The notes under the pieces were generated by a model that was given only the letters and a program-made list of their open reading frames with translations, did not search any database and was not told where the DNA came from. DNA of 64,000 nucleotides. It comes from Clitoria ternatea. Taxonomy: Eukaryota; Streptophyta; Magnoliopsida; Fabales; Fabaceae. Where the stretch lies: positions 154,276,667-154,340,666 of the forward strand of contig CM075673.1 in NCBI GenBank assembly GCA_037962975.1. Reading direction: 5' to 3'. Shown here one piece after another: positions 24,687-36,093 of this stretch (its first letter is position 1; every line of letters starts with the position of its first letter). Both the position numbers and the translations under genes were made by a program.

Positions 24687-26255
24687 ATTCTTAGTATTTT
24701 CACAGTTCAACACCGATCATATCCATTTAATCATCAAAATTAATCAATACAGTCAATCAAACATATTCACTGAAACATCATAGTCATTAATAAGCAACAT
24801 AGCCAATTGAACATATTCATAGCAATAAAGATATACATATATAACAAATATATAACAATTAAAGCATTTAAATTCAAACAATTCCCGAACCTGCCCTGGA
24901 AAGGTGAGGACCAAAGGTACCTTAACCCTTTCCTAATACTCGGTTTTCCCCAGAATACCCGAGAATATACCCCCTTACCTTAATGGAGTTGAGGCAGCTT
25001 CCCTTCACTGTCCTTGCTTCAGTTCCGAGTGAGAGAGAAAAGGAAAAAGAGAGAGAGAAAGCTTGTACGTAGAAGAAGAAGGAGAAAGCTTTTGTAAATT
25101 TCTAATGGTTCTGAACTTGGGAATGAAGGGTGGCATTGATTAATAAAGAGAAGGCAAGTGGGAGACAATACTTACTTGTGAGTGAGGTTAGGTGAGGATA
25201 ATGGAAACTTTCGGCCATTTCCCAGTCAGCTTTGCATGATGGAAGGGAATATATATTAAGATATATAAAGGTGCTTTGATTGGTGCAACTTTTCCCTGCA
25301 ATTGCTCGTTGTGATAGTCCTTTTTGGATTTATGTGGACTTAGTGGACCAGTCAGCAGGAACGAAAGGAAAAATGGCTACAGGGGTCATCTCGCTCAAGC
25401 GAAATCCGACTCGCTTGAGCGAGGCACAAGGCTCGCTTGGGCGAAGTGAAGAAACTGAGCGAAATGAGTGATTATGCATCAGGGGTCCTTGTCGCTCAAG
25501 CGAAATCCAACTCGCTTGAGCGAGTCATCCAGTCCTCGCTCGGAATTCCTCTGAAACCGACTTAAGTACTCGGTAAAATCTGTCCAGACCGAGTTCTCTC
25601 TCTCAGACTTTCACTGGGTAATTTGTTCTGAATCCGAGTCTTCATTCACTCGAGTTCCACTCGGTAAAACCTTCCAGAACCGACTCCCATCTAAATGGAC
25701 ACTCACTCGGACTGTGTCTTTTTGAATCACTCGGACATATCTTCCTTTCCGAATGGACCCACTCGGATTTCTGTTACTCAGAAATGAGTTTTCCTCCAAT
25801 TGAACCTGCATCTCTCAGATGCCCACACTCAGGGAAGTTTCACTCGGAAAAGGAAGTACTTGGCAAGGTTTGACTCGGAAACGAGTCATTCGAGGTTGTT
25901 TGACTCGGAAATTTCACCCAGAAGTGGTTCTCTTGAACACACTTCTCTCCACACCAGGATTTCACTCGGTAGTAACCCTCTCGCTCATAATTTACTCGGA
26001 AAACATAACCTTACACTCGGAATTTCATCCTTCACTCGGAATTTCTCTCTGTCACTCGGAACAGAGTCCTTTTTCACTTGGAATTCGCATAATACCTTTA
26101 ATGGTCTATATAATTTCCATAACCACACACAAAAATGAAATTTCAGAGATATCACATACCATCTACAGGGTATGTATTCACTTATTCTTACTTACAAACT
26201 TTCCATACTTCAAAATTACAAGGTTAAAACTATTTCTAAAAACAGGGATGTTACA
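24687..26255 (-). repeat. Gyp1 5' LTR, segment 3
   Basis: Resumes the Gyp1 LTR (compare 3415-4997) and ends GGGATGTTACA at 26255. It holds the near-palindrome cluster (25388-25530), the ACTCGG cluster (25530-26090) and the hairpin at 25871-25888. The equivalent hairpin in the 3' LTR is at 4613-4630. Confidence 0.92.
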
Positions 26256-26260
26256 ATATG

Positions 26261-28313
26261 CATGCGGATCCATCTCTAATGATGGGATATTCACAACATA
26301 ATATCTCAGCTCCCAGCTGATTCGGCCGTTTTACAGGTACCAAACCGCTCTGTGCCCATAATGTAACACCGGTCACTCTCAGTGACAGCGGTAACACAAC
26401 TCAGTGTTACGGGCCGGCGTTGAGTCCAACTCAAAGGCGTCCGTGGTATTCAAATAAACCACCACAAGGTATGTGCCTATCATCAGGCCGTCCTCCCATC
26501 TGGACCGGCATCACAGGCCCCCTGCAGTCCTGTGTGCGTCTGAACGCACATGCTATGCCATATAATAATCATGCATCAACAAACTACCTGATTTCAACTA
26601 TCAGGCCACCACTCGGTATAACAACAAACATAGCATGCATTTATATATCAATTACATACTAACATCATATCATGTCATCAACTGATCAAATCATCAGTCA
26701 TATATATATTTTATAGCATCTCATATAAACTCAGTATTGTTAAAATGAATGGAAGATAAGTAAACATAAAATATGTTATTCAATTGGGGTCTCAATAACA
26801 TTTCATACATATATCATAATAACACCCCAAATCCATTCATAAACCATTAATTTGAGATGTAACGCTCCCCCTACCTGAAATATGGAGTTCCAGTAGCTTT
26901 TCAAATGTTATCCTAGTCACTGCTCCCAAATTCTGACTGGAATTGCAGTATTGTACCACTCCCAAGCTTTCTTCGTGAAGAGAAGAAATGAAGATTTAAC
27001 TTTCTCCTTTGTTCGTGGGTTTCCAGTAAAGTTTGGAAAGAAATGATTATAGATGTTTTCACTTTCAAAAGTCTTAAACTAATCCAACAATAGATGTATT
27101 TATATATCTTTCACGTAGAAGAGACGTGAATGAATTGAAGTATTCTGACACACGTCTCTTTAATGATAATGAAGGATTAAGATATTTAATGAAAAGGGGA
27201 CAGCACATTAAAAAGGGTCCCATTCTTAGAAAATATCTGAAAAGTGAACCTGCTAGAATGTAGAAGAACAGATTTACGTGGAAAGCATCTATAATTAAAA
27301 TAATTATTAATTTCGAATCGGTTTCTATGTATTCTGACTCGGTTTCAGCTTATTCCGACTCAGTTTCCGCATTCTGCGCATCTCTTTCTGAGAAGACTCA
27401 TCAGAGCCTCTTTCCGCTCAGAATTCCTTCATTCAGAGGAACTTCACTCGGAAAGGTTTCATCCCATGAAACATAGCTTTTCTTTCTCGGAAATAACCTA
27501 CTCAGAAATGTCTTATTCAGAAATATATCAATCAGACATCTCACTCGATTATACCTCTTTCCGAGTCAGAGTCCTACTCTTTCGTCATTCGGAAGTTTCT
27601 CAACTAAAGGATTACTCGGGGTTCAAAGTCCACTTCCTTTCTCGGAAATCACTCCACTTGAAAGGATTACTCGGGGTCTAAAGCTATTTATGAAAACGAA
27701 TCCGAGCACAATCTCTCGGAAACTCTAAAGATTGTTCCGAGCACGGATTAAATGAATTTATCACTCGGATATTTATTCTCCTCGGAATTATTTACTCACA
27801 AACATACTCAATCGGAGTTCAAGTCTTTGTCCAGAAGCACTCCTGAAAAGACTCGCTCGGTGTCATCTCACTCGGAAGTGTCATACTCAGAGACACTTCA
27901 CTCGGCAAACCATCCACCCAGATATACTCCACTCGGGAGTTTACTAATCAGAAATATTGGTCCGAGAAGTACTTCCACTTCTCTCGGAAACAACCCATTC
28001 GGAATCATTCCACTCGGAGATGTTTCCGTTTCACTCGGATTTGCCTCACTCAAACGTGTTTCAATCGTATAATATTTTTCTTAACTCCGAATGATTTCCT
28101 TAATAATGTTTCACTCGGAAACATCTTAACTTCACTTAGAATTAGTCTTCTGTCTTATTTTACTCAGAGTCATATTCATTTCACTCGGAATCAGATTCAT
28201 TTCACTCAGAAAATTCTTGTCTTTGACATTTTCCACTCGGAATTTCATTCAGAAATTCTTCTTTAATCCTTTTTAAATTATTTTTCTAAAATCATAAAAA
28301 TTGGGATGTTACA
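26261..28313 (-). mobile_element. Solo1: solo Ty3/gypsy LTR, second part
   Basis: It continues Solo1 after the Gyp1 TSD and ends TTGGGATGTTACA at 28313, followed by attgg (28314-28318), the TSD shared with 1985-1989. It contains ACGCTCCCCCTACCTG near 26865, a TATA box on the sense strand (TATATAAATA, 27097-27106) and an ACTCGG cluster at 27310-28260. No coding domain is present. The part at 26270-26460 is matched in reverse orientation near 52640-52800 in Solo2. Confidence 0.85.
27097..27106 (-). promoter_or_regulatory. Probable LTR TATA box of Solo1
   Basis: The minus strand reads TATATAAATA, downstream of the motif cluster in sense orientation, where an LTR promoter is expected. Position and match only. 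Confidence 0.5.
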
Positions 28314-28700
28314 ATTGGTCTTCGATGCTTACACAAATGTTCTGATGAGGGGGAGAATTAAATACTTATACATTTAATTATTTATTCATTTTGTAAAGAA
28401 TGTTGTACTCTTTTTCCTTCAGTAGGTTTTTATCCCACTGGGTTTTTCCTAGTAAGGTTTTAACGAAACACATTCTAATTATGGACATCCAAGGGGGAGT
28501 ATTATGAATTATCCCTAATTTATGGTGGATGTCCCCAATATTGTCCCCTCCCCAAGTTCTAGAACTTGGGTATGCATAATAAAGACACACCTCTCTTACT
28601 CATTCTCAAACTTCCTCCCTTCAATATCTCTTTTGCTTGAATTTAAGTTCTCATTTCATTTTATTTTAACTTAGTTGAATGGTTTTTATTTGATGAAAAT
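28314..28700 (+). mobile_element. CopA 3' end: polypurine tract and partial 3' LTR
   Basis: After the Solo1 TSD the copia sequence continues with a first purine run GAGGGGGAG (28347-28355), then TTTTTATCCCACTGGGTTTT at about 28425, a phrase common upstream of copia 3' LTRs. The tract CCAAGGGGGAG (28489-28499) follows. The 3' LTR most likely begins at 28500 (TATTATGAATT, decayed from TGTTATGAATT). Its right end is not clear; the limit given is approximate. Confidence 0.75.
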
Positions 28701-29885
28701 ATTTTTTGTTTTTATATTTTTTTAAAAAAAGGAAATTAAGATATTTTTGATTTTTTTAAAGTGGATCTCATGTAAACTTTTATAGACTAATCCGTTAATC
28801 GGTTGTGACTCAGTTGATAATACAGACTGAGATTGTGGGTAGAGTCTGGGTTGATCCTCACTTAACACATGTATCCGGAAGGACAGAGAGTCTTAACTGT
28901 AACTAAGCTTCAAATAGAATTACTTTCGAAAGGTGATACATGTGGTTAAAAAAAAATCCTTTATTGTTTCAAATTTATTGTAACAGACTACAAGATATTT
29001 TATTTTATTTTATTTGAATTTTCGTTTGTTTAATAAAGCCAAACTACTATTAGAGAAAATAAAAGGTAAGAAAACATAACAAAAAAAGACTATAAGAAAA
29101 ATAGGCAACGCTCATGTCGGGGGGGAAGAGAAGATGAAAGAAATTAATAGTTAAAATAAAATCATTTGACATCAATTAACATTTTTAATTTGAACTCTTG
29201 ACAACAAGAGAATAAAAGATTTTTTAAAACTTGAAATTTAACATAGATAAATAAAATAAAGAAAGATAAAATCAACCCAATTTTTTTAAGAATTTTCAAT
29301 TTTCAATTTTTTTGTGATTTATAAAAAATGTGGCGACTCGGAAGATAATTGGTGTTCACATACACTCAACTTTGGGTCTGTCAACTTTTTTTTTTAAAGG
29401 ATAATATTGAAATCATTGTTTAAAAAATGCATTCTTTTACCTTCATGCGTAATATAAGAAAATTTTAACCTTAAACTGAAGTGTGTTAGTTTATCTAACT
29501 CCTTCTTGCATGTATTTCTTTCTCCATAATATCTAACATAATTCAGATTGTTTTATTGACAATTTTTTAAGGTTTTAAAGTGGTACATAATTGCACAAGA
29601 GAGTATTAAATTGAAATACCATGACAAGTATAGAAATTTAACTAAGAAAAACATAAACGTCAATAAAGATGATAGTGTTATGATGGTTACGTACCAACTT
29701 CTAGAACAATTTCAAATACTTCTACATGTAGGGATAAAATTATTAATATTTCCTTACTATTAGGACCAAAATGATTATGATTATAAAAAAAAGGACAAAA
29801 ATGATTATTAGTGTATTTTTAGGAGTGCATATGAGACACATAGTATAACAAGTAGTTCTTGTTATAAACAAAACTATCATTGGTA
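28701..29885. other. AT-rich spacer, nothing recognised
   Basis: No ORF of note and no RNA gene. Homopolymer A and T runs are frequent. The part up to about 29030 may still belong to an LTR of CopA. Confidence 0.5.
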
Positions 29886-29890
29886 TTTTC

Positions 29891-30206
29891 TGTTGGAACT
29901 AAGTTCCTTTCTCTCCCAGACTCTAAGTTTGCTTCTGTTTTATGCTATAGACTTCAAGTCTGTAATGCAACAGACTCACACACAAGACGACTAAGTCTAT
30001 GTCTGTAACACAATCCAAGTCTATTATGCGTGGATGAAGAATGAAAAGGAAGAAGACTTAAATTGAATAATACATCTCACTTGTTCTATTTCTCATTGAT
30101 CAATGCTATCTATTTATACACACAAAGTTCTAATAAACTTTCAACAAACTTTTAACAAACTAACAATCAAAACAAAATTAACAAACTCAAGCTCCCAGAC
30201 TTAACA
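29891..30206 (-). repeat. CopB 3' LTR, outer copy
   Basis: A 316-bp LTR from TGTTGGAAC to GACTTAACA, followed by CTCCCCTATA, the complement of a polypurine tract. Confidence 0.9.
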
Positions 30207-30531
30207 CTCCCCTATAAGTTCCTTTCTCTCCCAGACTCTAAGTTTGCTTCTGTTTTATGCTATAGACTTTAAGTCTGTAATGCAACAGACTCACACACAA
30301 GACGACTAAGTCTGTGTCTGTAACACAATCCAAGTCTATTATGCGTGGATAAAGAATGAAAAGGAAGAAGACTTAAATTGAATAATACATCTCACTTGTT
30401 CTATTTCTCATTGATCAATGCTATCTATTTATACACACAAAGTTCTAATAAACTTTCAACAAACTCTTAACAAACTAACAATCAAAACAAAATTAACAAA
30501 CTCAAGCTCCCAGACTTAACACTCCCCTATA
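30207..30531 (-). repeat. CopB second tandem copy of LTR plus polypurine tract
   Basis: From AAGTTCC at 30216 the sequence repeats 29901 onward with an exact 315-bp offset, again ending GACTTAACA plus CTCCCCTAT. This copy lacks the first ten LTR bases. The two copies differ at only a few positions, while both differ much more from the 5' LTR at 34516. Confidence 0.9.
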
Positions 30532-30619
30532 ATTCTGTTTCTCACACTTCAGACTTTTCATGTACTCATGTTTCTGGGCACCAGACTTTCACTCATCAGA
30601 CCTGTAACAAACTTACACT

Positions 30620-31469
30620 TCAACTATGCACTACTTGCTCCTCAACTCTTCAAATTTATTCTTCTTCAATGGCTTTGTGAAAATATGTATAAGATTCCCC
30701 TCTAATCTATAGTACTCTAGCACTATCTCTTCCTTGTTTACCTTGTCATGAATGAAATAGTATCTGGTCTCAATGTGTTTGGTTCTCCCATGATTAACAG
30801 GATTCTTGCCCAAACTTATTGTAGACTTATTATCAACATACAATTTCATAACTTTTAAACCTTCAGACTTTAGTTCCTTCAACAATTTCTTTAACCAAAT
30901 TCCTTGACAAGCACCAAGTGAAACAGCTATGTATTCTGCCTCACAAGTAGACATTGCTACTCTATCTTCTTTCTTTGAACACCAAGATACAGGTGCTCCC
31001 CCATAATAGAAAATGTAGCATGTTGTACTTTTCCCATCATTATAATCACCTTTCTAGTCTGAGTTTGTATAGCTTAATAAGTCTGTCTCTGCACTACTGC
31101 ACTTTGAAAGTAACACACCATAGCTGGTAGTTCCTTTCACATGTCTCAGTAACCTTTTTACAGCAATCATGTGTGAACCCAATAGATTCTACATAAATCT
31201 ATTGATTATTCCAACATTTTGAGCTAAGTTTGGTCTAGTATAGCATAGGTATCTTAAAGATCCTACAATCTGTCTATATAAGGTTGCATCTATAGGCTTC
31301 CCTTCTTCTTTCGCTCTCAGACTCAAACTAGTTTCAGGTAGTGTTTTTATGCCAAGTTACATTCAGACATATTAAATTTCTTTAATATATCTAATGCATA
31401 CTTGTTCTAGTGCATCACAATCCCTTGCTCTGTCTCTCTGGATTTTATCCCTAAGAAATAGGATAGTTG
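30620..31469 (-). pseudogene. CopB RNase H region
   Basis: The frame at 30631-30954 reads S-T-C-E-A-E-Y-I-A, Y-V-D-N-K-S-T-I-S-L and K-H-I-E-T-R-Y-Y-F, the standard copia RNase H blocks. Upstream, 30955-31469 continues the RT-RNase H connection in broken frames. Confidence 0.88.
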
Positions 31470-32146
31470 TCATAAGTTTGTCATCTCAAAATACTTTTGC
31501 ATCACATGTTTGAATTTTTCAATTTCCTTACAATCACCTCCTTTCACTAAAAGATCATCTACAGAAAGGTAGATTATAATCAGGTTTGTATCTGATTTTC
31601 CCTTCATATAAATCTCATGTTCAGAACTACATTTGGTAAAACCAATCCCAAGAAGAACATTATCAATCTTCTTGTTCTGGGCATGTGGAGGTTGCTTCTG
31701 ACTATATAAGGCTTTGTTAAGTCTGTAGACTTTTCTTTCTTGTCCTGGAACACTGAATCTAGGGGGCTGCTCTACATAAACCTCTTCCTCAAGTAGGCCA
31801 TTGAGAAACACAGACTTTACATCAAGTTGGTACAGACCCCACCCTTTTAGACTTGCAAGTGAAACCACAACTCTCACAGTCTCAATCCTTGTAACAGGAG
31901 CAACCACCTCCTCATAATCAATGCCTTGTTTCTACAGAAAACCTCTTGCCACTAGTCTGGCCTTATGCTTGGCTATTTCTCCCTTTGAACTCTTCTTCAC
32001 TTTGAAGACCTACTTCACTAAAATAACTTTTTTGTTTGGTGGCAACTCAACAAGACTCCATGTTTTGTTCTTCTCAATAGAACTTAGCTCCTTTTTCATT
32101 ACATTTATCCAGTTTTTATTTCCTACATATTCATCAAAATTTGTAC
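31470..32146 (-). pseudogene. CopB reverse transcriptase
   Basis: The frame at 31470-31907 contains L-Y-Q-L-D-V-K-S-V-F-L-N-G, Y-V-E-Q-P-P-R-F and the catalytic box as Y-L-S-V-D-D-L-L-V, where the usual Y-V-D-D is altered. The preceding RT start (N-W-I-N-V-M, K-T-W-S-L-V-E-L-P) reads on the minus strand between 31908 and 32146 with stops. Confidence 0.88.
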
Positions 32147-32277
32147 GCTCAGTATGTTACAAACGTATAGTTGATCAATTAAGGCAGAAATTGGATGATA
32201 AGGGAGAGCAACTGATTTTGCTTGGTTATCATTCAATAAGTGGCTATAAGTTGTTTGATCCAAGAACAAAACAATGA
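32147..32277 (+). pseudogene. Inverted segment of CopB integrase-RT linker
   Basis: Here the plus strand, not the minus, encodes copia protein: Q-L-R-Q-K-L-D-D-K-G, L-G-Y-H-S and G-Y-K-L-F-D-P-R-T-K. In other copia elements this block lies exactly between the F-G-S of integrase (here near 32390, minus) and the F-D-E-Y-V block (here near 32130, minus). The segment is thus flipped in place. The word GCTCAG occurs at both edges. Confidence 0.85.
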
Positions 32278-32390
32278 GACAGTAGACCCAGACTGGAGAA
32301 ACGGAGTAGACCCAGCCTCAAATAAAGCAGACCTAGACTCAAATAGAGCAGACCCAGACCCATACTCAGTCAATGCTGAGCCAAAAATTC
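32278..32390. repeat. Filler with a degenerate short repeat beside the inversion
   Basis: About 110 bases made of imperfect AGACCCAGAC-type units have no counterpart in copia coding order. They interrupt integrase directly next to the inverted block. Confidence 0.6.
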
Positions 32391-33440
32391 TTAAATGGAT
32401 GACATATTGTTTATATTCACTCCATGTTTCTTCTGGTGTTAAGCTCTTCAGTTTCTTGGTGGGGCATCTATTAATTAGATATGTTGTTGTTGACACAGCT
32501 TCACTCCAATGGTAATATGGAAGAGACTTGCATTTCAACATGCTTCTTACCATGTTCAGAATACTCATATTCTTCCTCTCAACTGCCCCATTATGCTAAG
32601 TGTATAAGAAGGACAGATTCCATGCATAATCCATGTTTCTTCACAATAATCATGAAATAGTTTTGAGGTATATTCACCTCCACCATCTGTTCTGACAGTC
32701 TGTATCAATCTTCTACTTGATCTTTCAACGAGAGCTTTAAATTTCTTAAACACTTCAAACATATCACTTTTTTTTATTATATAGACCCACAACTTTCTAG
32801 TAAAATCATCAATAAAAGATACAGAATACCTATTTCCTCCAAGAGATTTGGTCTGGAAAGGACCATAAACATCTTAGTAAATCACTTCCAGATTCTGCTT
32901 TGTTCTTACTAAAACTTGCTTCTTGAGAGCACTTCTGGTTTGCATGCACTCCAAACAGTCCCTGTACTTTTCAGTTGGTAATTTCAAGTGTGGCACTCCT
33001 ATCATAGCCTTATGCATCTGATTCGGATCCTTAAAATTAAGGTGACCAAGTTTGCAGTGTCATAATCATTCCTCTTCTGAAACTGTAGCAGCAAAGCATC
33101 TATGCTTCAACACATTAATTTCAACCTTTAAAGTTCTATTTTTAGACAATGGTGATTTTATAATAAATCTCTTTTTGTTATCATACACTCTCAGCATTTT
33201 ACTCTTCATGTTCATCACATATCCTTTTTCTAACAGCTAACCCAAACTTAGCAAATTGCACTTCATACTAGAAACATAAAGCACTTTTTCAATAGATGAT
33301 TGTTTTCCATCCTTCCTTAGAATCATAATCTTGCCAACACCCTTAACTGCAAGTGTGTTGTCATATGCAAACTTCACTTTGCTCTTTACAGACTCATCTA
33401 GACTCACAAACCAGTCTTTTTTTACCTATCATGTGTGTAG
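32391..33440 (-). pseudogene. CopB integrase
   Basis: Minus-strand pieces at 32391-32568 (N-M-V-R-S-M-L, W-S-E-A-V, Y-L-I-N-R-C-P-T) and 32565-32792 (V-R-T-D-G-G-G-E-Y-T-S, containing the second catalytic aspartate) are integrase core separated by a frameshift. The upstream zinc-binding and pre-integrase part, at about 32800-33440, is decayed. Confidence 0.85.
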
Positions 33441-34470
33441 AGCATCCAGTGTCCAGGTACTAATGATCACTCTTGTCATTTACTGTAGTTGTTGTCACCA
33501 TTAACAGAACCTCCTTTGAGTCTGTTCCACCTTCATGGGCCATCTTTGCTTCATCATTGTGATCTTTTTCTTTGCTCCAACACTCATCAACAAAATGTCA
33601 TTTCTTTCCATAATTATAGCACTCAATATTTCTTTTATCAAATTTCTTCTTTCCCCCTCTACCTCTTGAACTATTGGATCCTCCTCTCCTTTTTTGGTAT
33701 CCTTAATTATTGCGCTCATTTCTCCCTTCTTTAATAGAATTCTTTTTTCTGTTATGAGTCTTCCATTTTCCTTTTCCTTTGTTTCTGCAACTGCTTTCAC
33801 CAACCACCTTTCTTGATTGTTGCTTAACTTGCAAGGTTTGCTCTGAAGTTTTCTCATTATCTCTTTCACTCAGCCTCTATTCATGTGCCTCTAAAGACCC
33901 TTGAAGCTCATCTATTGTCATTTCTTCAAGGTTCGTGAACTCCTTAATAGTCACCATAATATGATCAAATATTGGAATCAGGCTTCTCAAGATCTTCTCA
34001 ACCAAATATTGATTGGTTAAAGATTCCCCACATGTCTTCATTGAGTTTGCAAGAGTCTCTACTCCACCAAAGAAACTACCAATGCTTTCATTTACTTTCA
34101 TTCGTAGCATCTCAAACTGCCTCCTCAGAGTCTGAAGTCTCACTTTCTTGACTTTCTCTACCCTTGCATAGTCTCTATGAAGATTATCCCATGCCTTTTT
34201 CACAGACTTTGTTCTTGAAATCTTCTCAAAGTTTGTTTCATGCATACACTAATGAATTATGAACAAAGCTTTGCGGTCATTCTTCTTCAAGCCTTTATGC
34301 TTCAACTTCTTTTCTTCACTTGTCTCCTTTGTAACCTGCTCAATTCCATTTTCAACAATGTCCAACAAATTTTGGAACCCAAATAATGCCTTCATCTGCA
34401 TATACCAAAGATCAAAGTTCTTCCCTGTAAGAACTAAAAGATTCACAGGAAAATGTTCATTGTTTGCCAT
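33441..34470 (-). pseudogene. CopB gag and protease
   Basis: Gag starts at 34470 (M-A-N-N-E-H-F-P-V) and reads L-T-G-K-N-F-D-L-W to a stop at 34249. It continues at 34245-33877 (K-A-W-D-N-L, L-R-R-Q-F-E-M-L-R-M-K, E-K-I-L-R-S-L). The rest, downstream of a stop at 33877, includes a zinc knuckle in which the second cysteine reads tyrosine (C-Y-N-Y-G-K). The protease site L-D-T-G-C-S-T-H-M lies near 33440. The ORF at 33501-33869 is a shadow in another frame. Confidence 0.87.
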
Positions 34471-34502
34471 CGTTTTTCACTACACAGGTCCCTCTCAACC
34501 TT

Positions 34503-34514
34503 GCTCTGATACCA
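34503..34514 (-). other. CopB primer binding site, initiator tRNA-Met
   Basis: TGGTATCAGAGC on the minus strand one base inside the 5' LTR. Same primer as the gypsy elements. Confidence 0.92.
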
Positions 34515-34515
34515 C

Positions 34516-34821
34516 TGTTGGAACCAAGTACCTCTCTCTCGCAAACTCTAAGTCTGCTTCTGTTTTATGCTATAGACTTTAAGTCTTTAACGCAACATAC
34601 TCACACACAAGGTGGCTAAGGGTTTTATGCTATAGACTTTAAGTCTATAACGCAACAGACTCACACACAAGGTGACTAAGTCTGTGTTTGTAACACAATC
34701 CAAATATGTTATGCATGGATAAGGAATAAAAAAAAAACTTAAATTAACAAACTTTCAACAAACTCTTAACAAACCAACAAACAAAACAGAATTAACAAAC
34801 TCAGGCTCCCAGACTTTAACA
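34516..34821 (-). repeat. CopB 5' LTR with an internal 60-bp duplication
   Basis: Homologous to 29891-30206 but clearly diverged. Bases 34562-34621 repeat at 34622-34681 (GTTTTATGCTATAGACTTTA in each). It also lacks a stretch present in the 3' copies, between the CTTAAATT word and AACAAACTTT. Confidence 0.88.
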
Positions 34822-34826
34822 TTTTC

Positions 34827-35635
34827 CTTATTTAACTATCCATACAGAAAATAATCAGAAGAAATTTGATTCTTTATTTGTATGATTACATTCCAAATCT
34901 TTAAAGACTCTCAATTCCATACAATGTCCATGTGAAAGCTTCCATGCGTCTTCCATCTCACTGGTCCTCTATTTCAGTATCATACTAAGAAATTTGTCAC
35001 ACATTGAAGGTGGCAATGAAAGCCATAGTTTAGAAATGTTACCTCAAGTAACTTTTTGTCATACATCATTTTTAATCGTCACATTTTCCTGTTTCTTGTT
35101 TTATAATCTCTATTTACTCCCTTTTAGTACCGACCAAAAACAGAAAAAATAAAAGTTAAAAGTGATAGACGAAGAAAGACAAAAAAAAATGTGATTAAAA
35201 TCAATACACAAGGATGAAAAACAAAAAATATAAATATAAATATAAAGATTAAATTGTTAATTTAAGCCAATTATGAACGTGTTCAAACAAAAATGAAGTA
35301 CACTATCAATTAAGTGTTTATTTAATAAAACTAGTTAAAAAAAATAACAGAAAAGCTATTAAAAACTGATAACTAAACTGATTATATTAAAAATGTTTAG
35401 TAAAATTAACCGTTTTGGTAAGTAAAAATATAAAATGATACAAAATTATTTTTATATACATAAAACATGCAAATTCTTTTTGATATTTTAACTAATATCA
35501 AGATTAATAAAATAACATCTAAGATTTTTTTATTTCTTTATAAAAAATTCATAATATATATAACACATAATTTAGATATAATAATTCATGCAAGTATTAT
35601 TTATAAAAATCAATTTCACATATTTATGAAATATT

Positions 35636-35687
<52 letters not shown>

Positions 35688-36093
35688 TTAAAAATAATAA
35701 TAATAAATAAAATAAAAATTTAATCTATTAAAAATATATAAGAACAATAAAATAAAAACACTACTAAAGGTAACATTTCAAAAAACGCTACCAACCAATT
35801 AAAAAATGACTTCATGTCTAATTTTGATTTTAACTTTTGTCCGCTGAAATACCTTAAAATGTTCAAGCCAGAACGCATTGGGCCATGCCACAAAACAAAC
35901 AATAAAATTTAAGGCAATAAATTTTATAAGCAATAAAAATAGTATCCCCAGTTGTTGCAGAGAATAGCATTCTTGATTGTTGCCAAAAAAATTAAACTGT
36001 GTTGTTCCACAACAAAATTTAGAACTTAGACACACATTATCAGAACAGAAAGAAACTGCTCAAACGTAGATGCAAGGTCCAATGATTTTGACA
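34827..36093. other. AT-rich spacer and 3' flank of CPN10
   Basis: No gene seen. A trinucleotide microsatellite (TAA)n occupies about 35638-35686. The last few hundred bases probably hold the CPN10 3' UTR, whose end is not marked clearly. Confidence 0.6.
35638..35686. repeat. (TAA)n microsatellite
   Basis: About 16 uninterrupted TAA units. Confidence 0.95.

Larger units (their letters stand above)
2433..26255 (-). mobile_element. Gyp1: Ty3/gypsy chromovirus (Tekay/Del-like), full length, interrupted
   Basis: The element begins TGTAACACCC at 2433 and ends GGGATGTTACA at 26255. It is flanked by a perfect 5-bp TSD, atatg (2428-2432 and 26256-26260). Coding is on the minus strand: 5' LTR on the right (9648-26255, interrupted), PBS at 9632-9643, gag, pol, polypurine tract at about 4998-5013, and 3' LTR at 2433-4997. 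Within its 5' LTR sit Gyp2 (10472-23380) and a 1.13-kb insertion (23553-24686). Without these it is about 9.8 kb, with 2.5-2.6 kb LTRs. Clade assignment rests on the domain order and the chromodomain-like C-terminus of integrase. Confidence 0.92.
29891..34821 (-). mobile_element. CopB: complete but decayed Ty1/copia element
   Basis: It begins TGTTGGAAC at 29891 and the right LTR ends at 34821. A perfect 5-bp TSD, ttttc, flanks it (29886-29890 and 34822-34826). Coding is on the minus strand in the copia order gag, protease, integrase, RT, RNase H. LTRs are short (306-316 bp). The left (3') LTR is followed by a second, tandem copy. Many stops and frameshifts and one internal inversion make it inactive. 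Confidence 0.93.

Noticed and set aside
33501..33869. 122-residue lysine-rich ORF on the minus strand
   Set aside because: The copia gag/zinc-knuckle frame lies on the same strand in another frame and matches known order; this ORF is a shadow.
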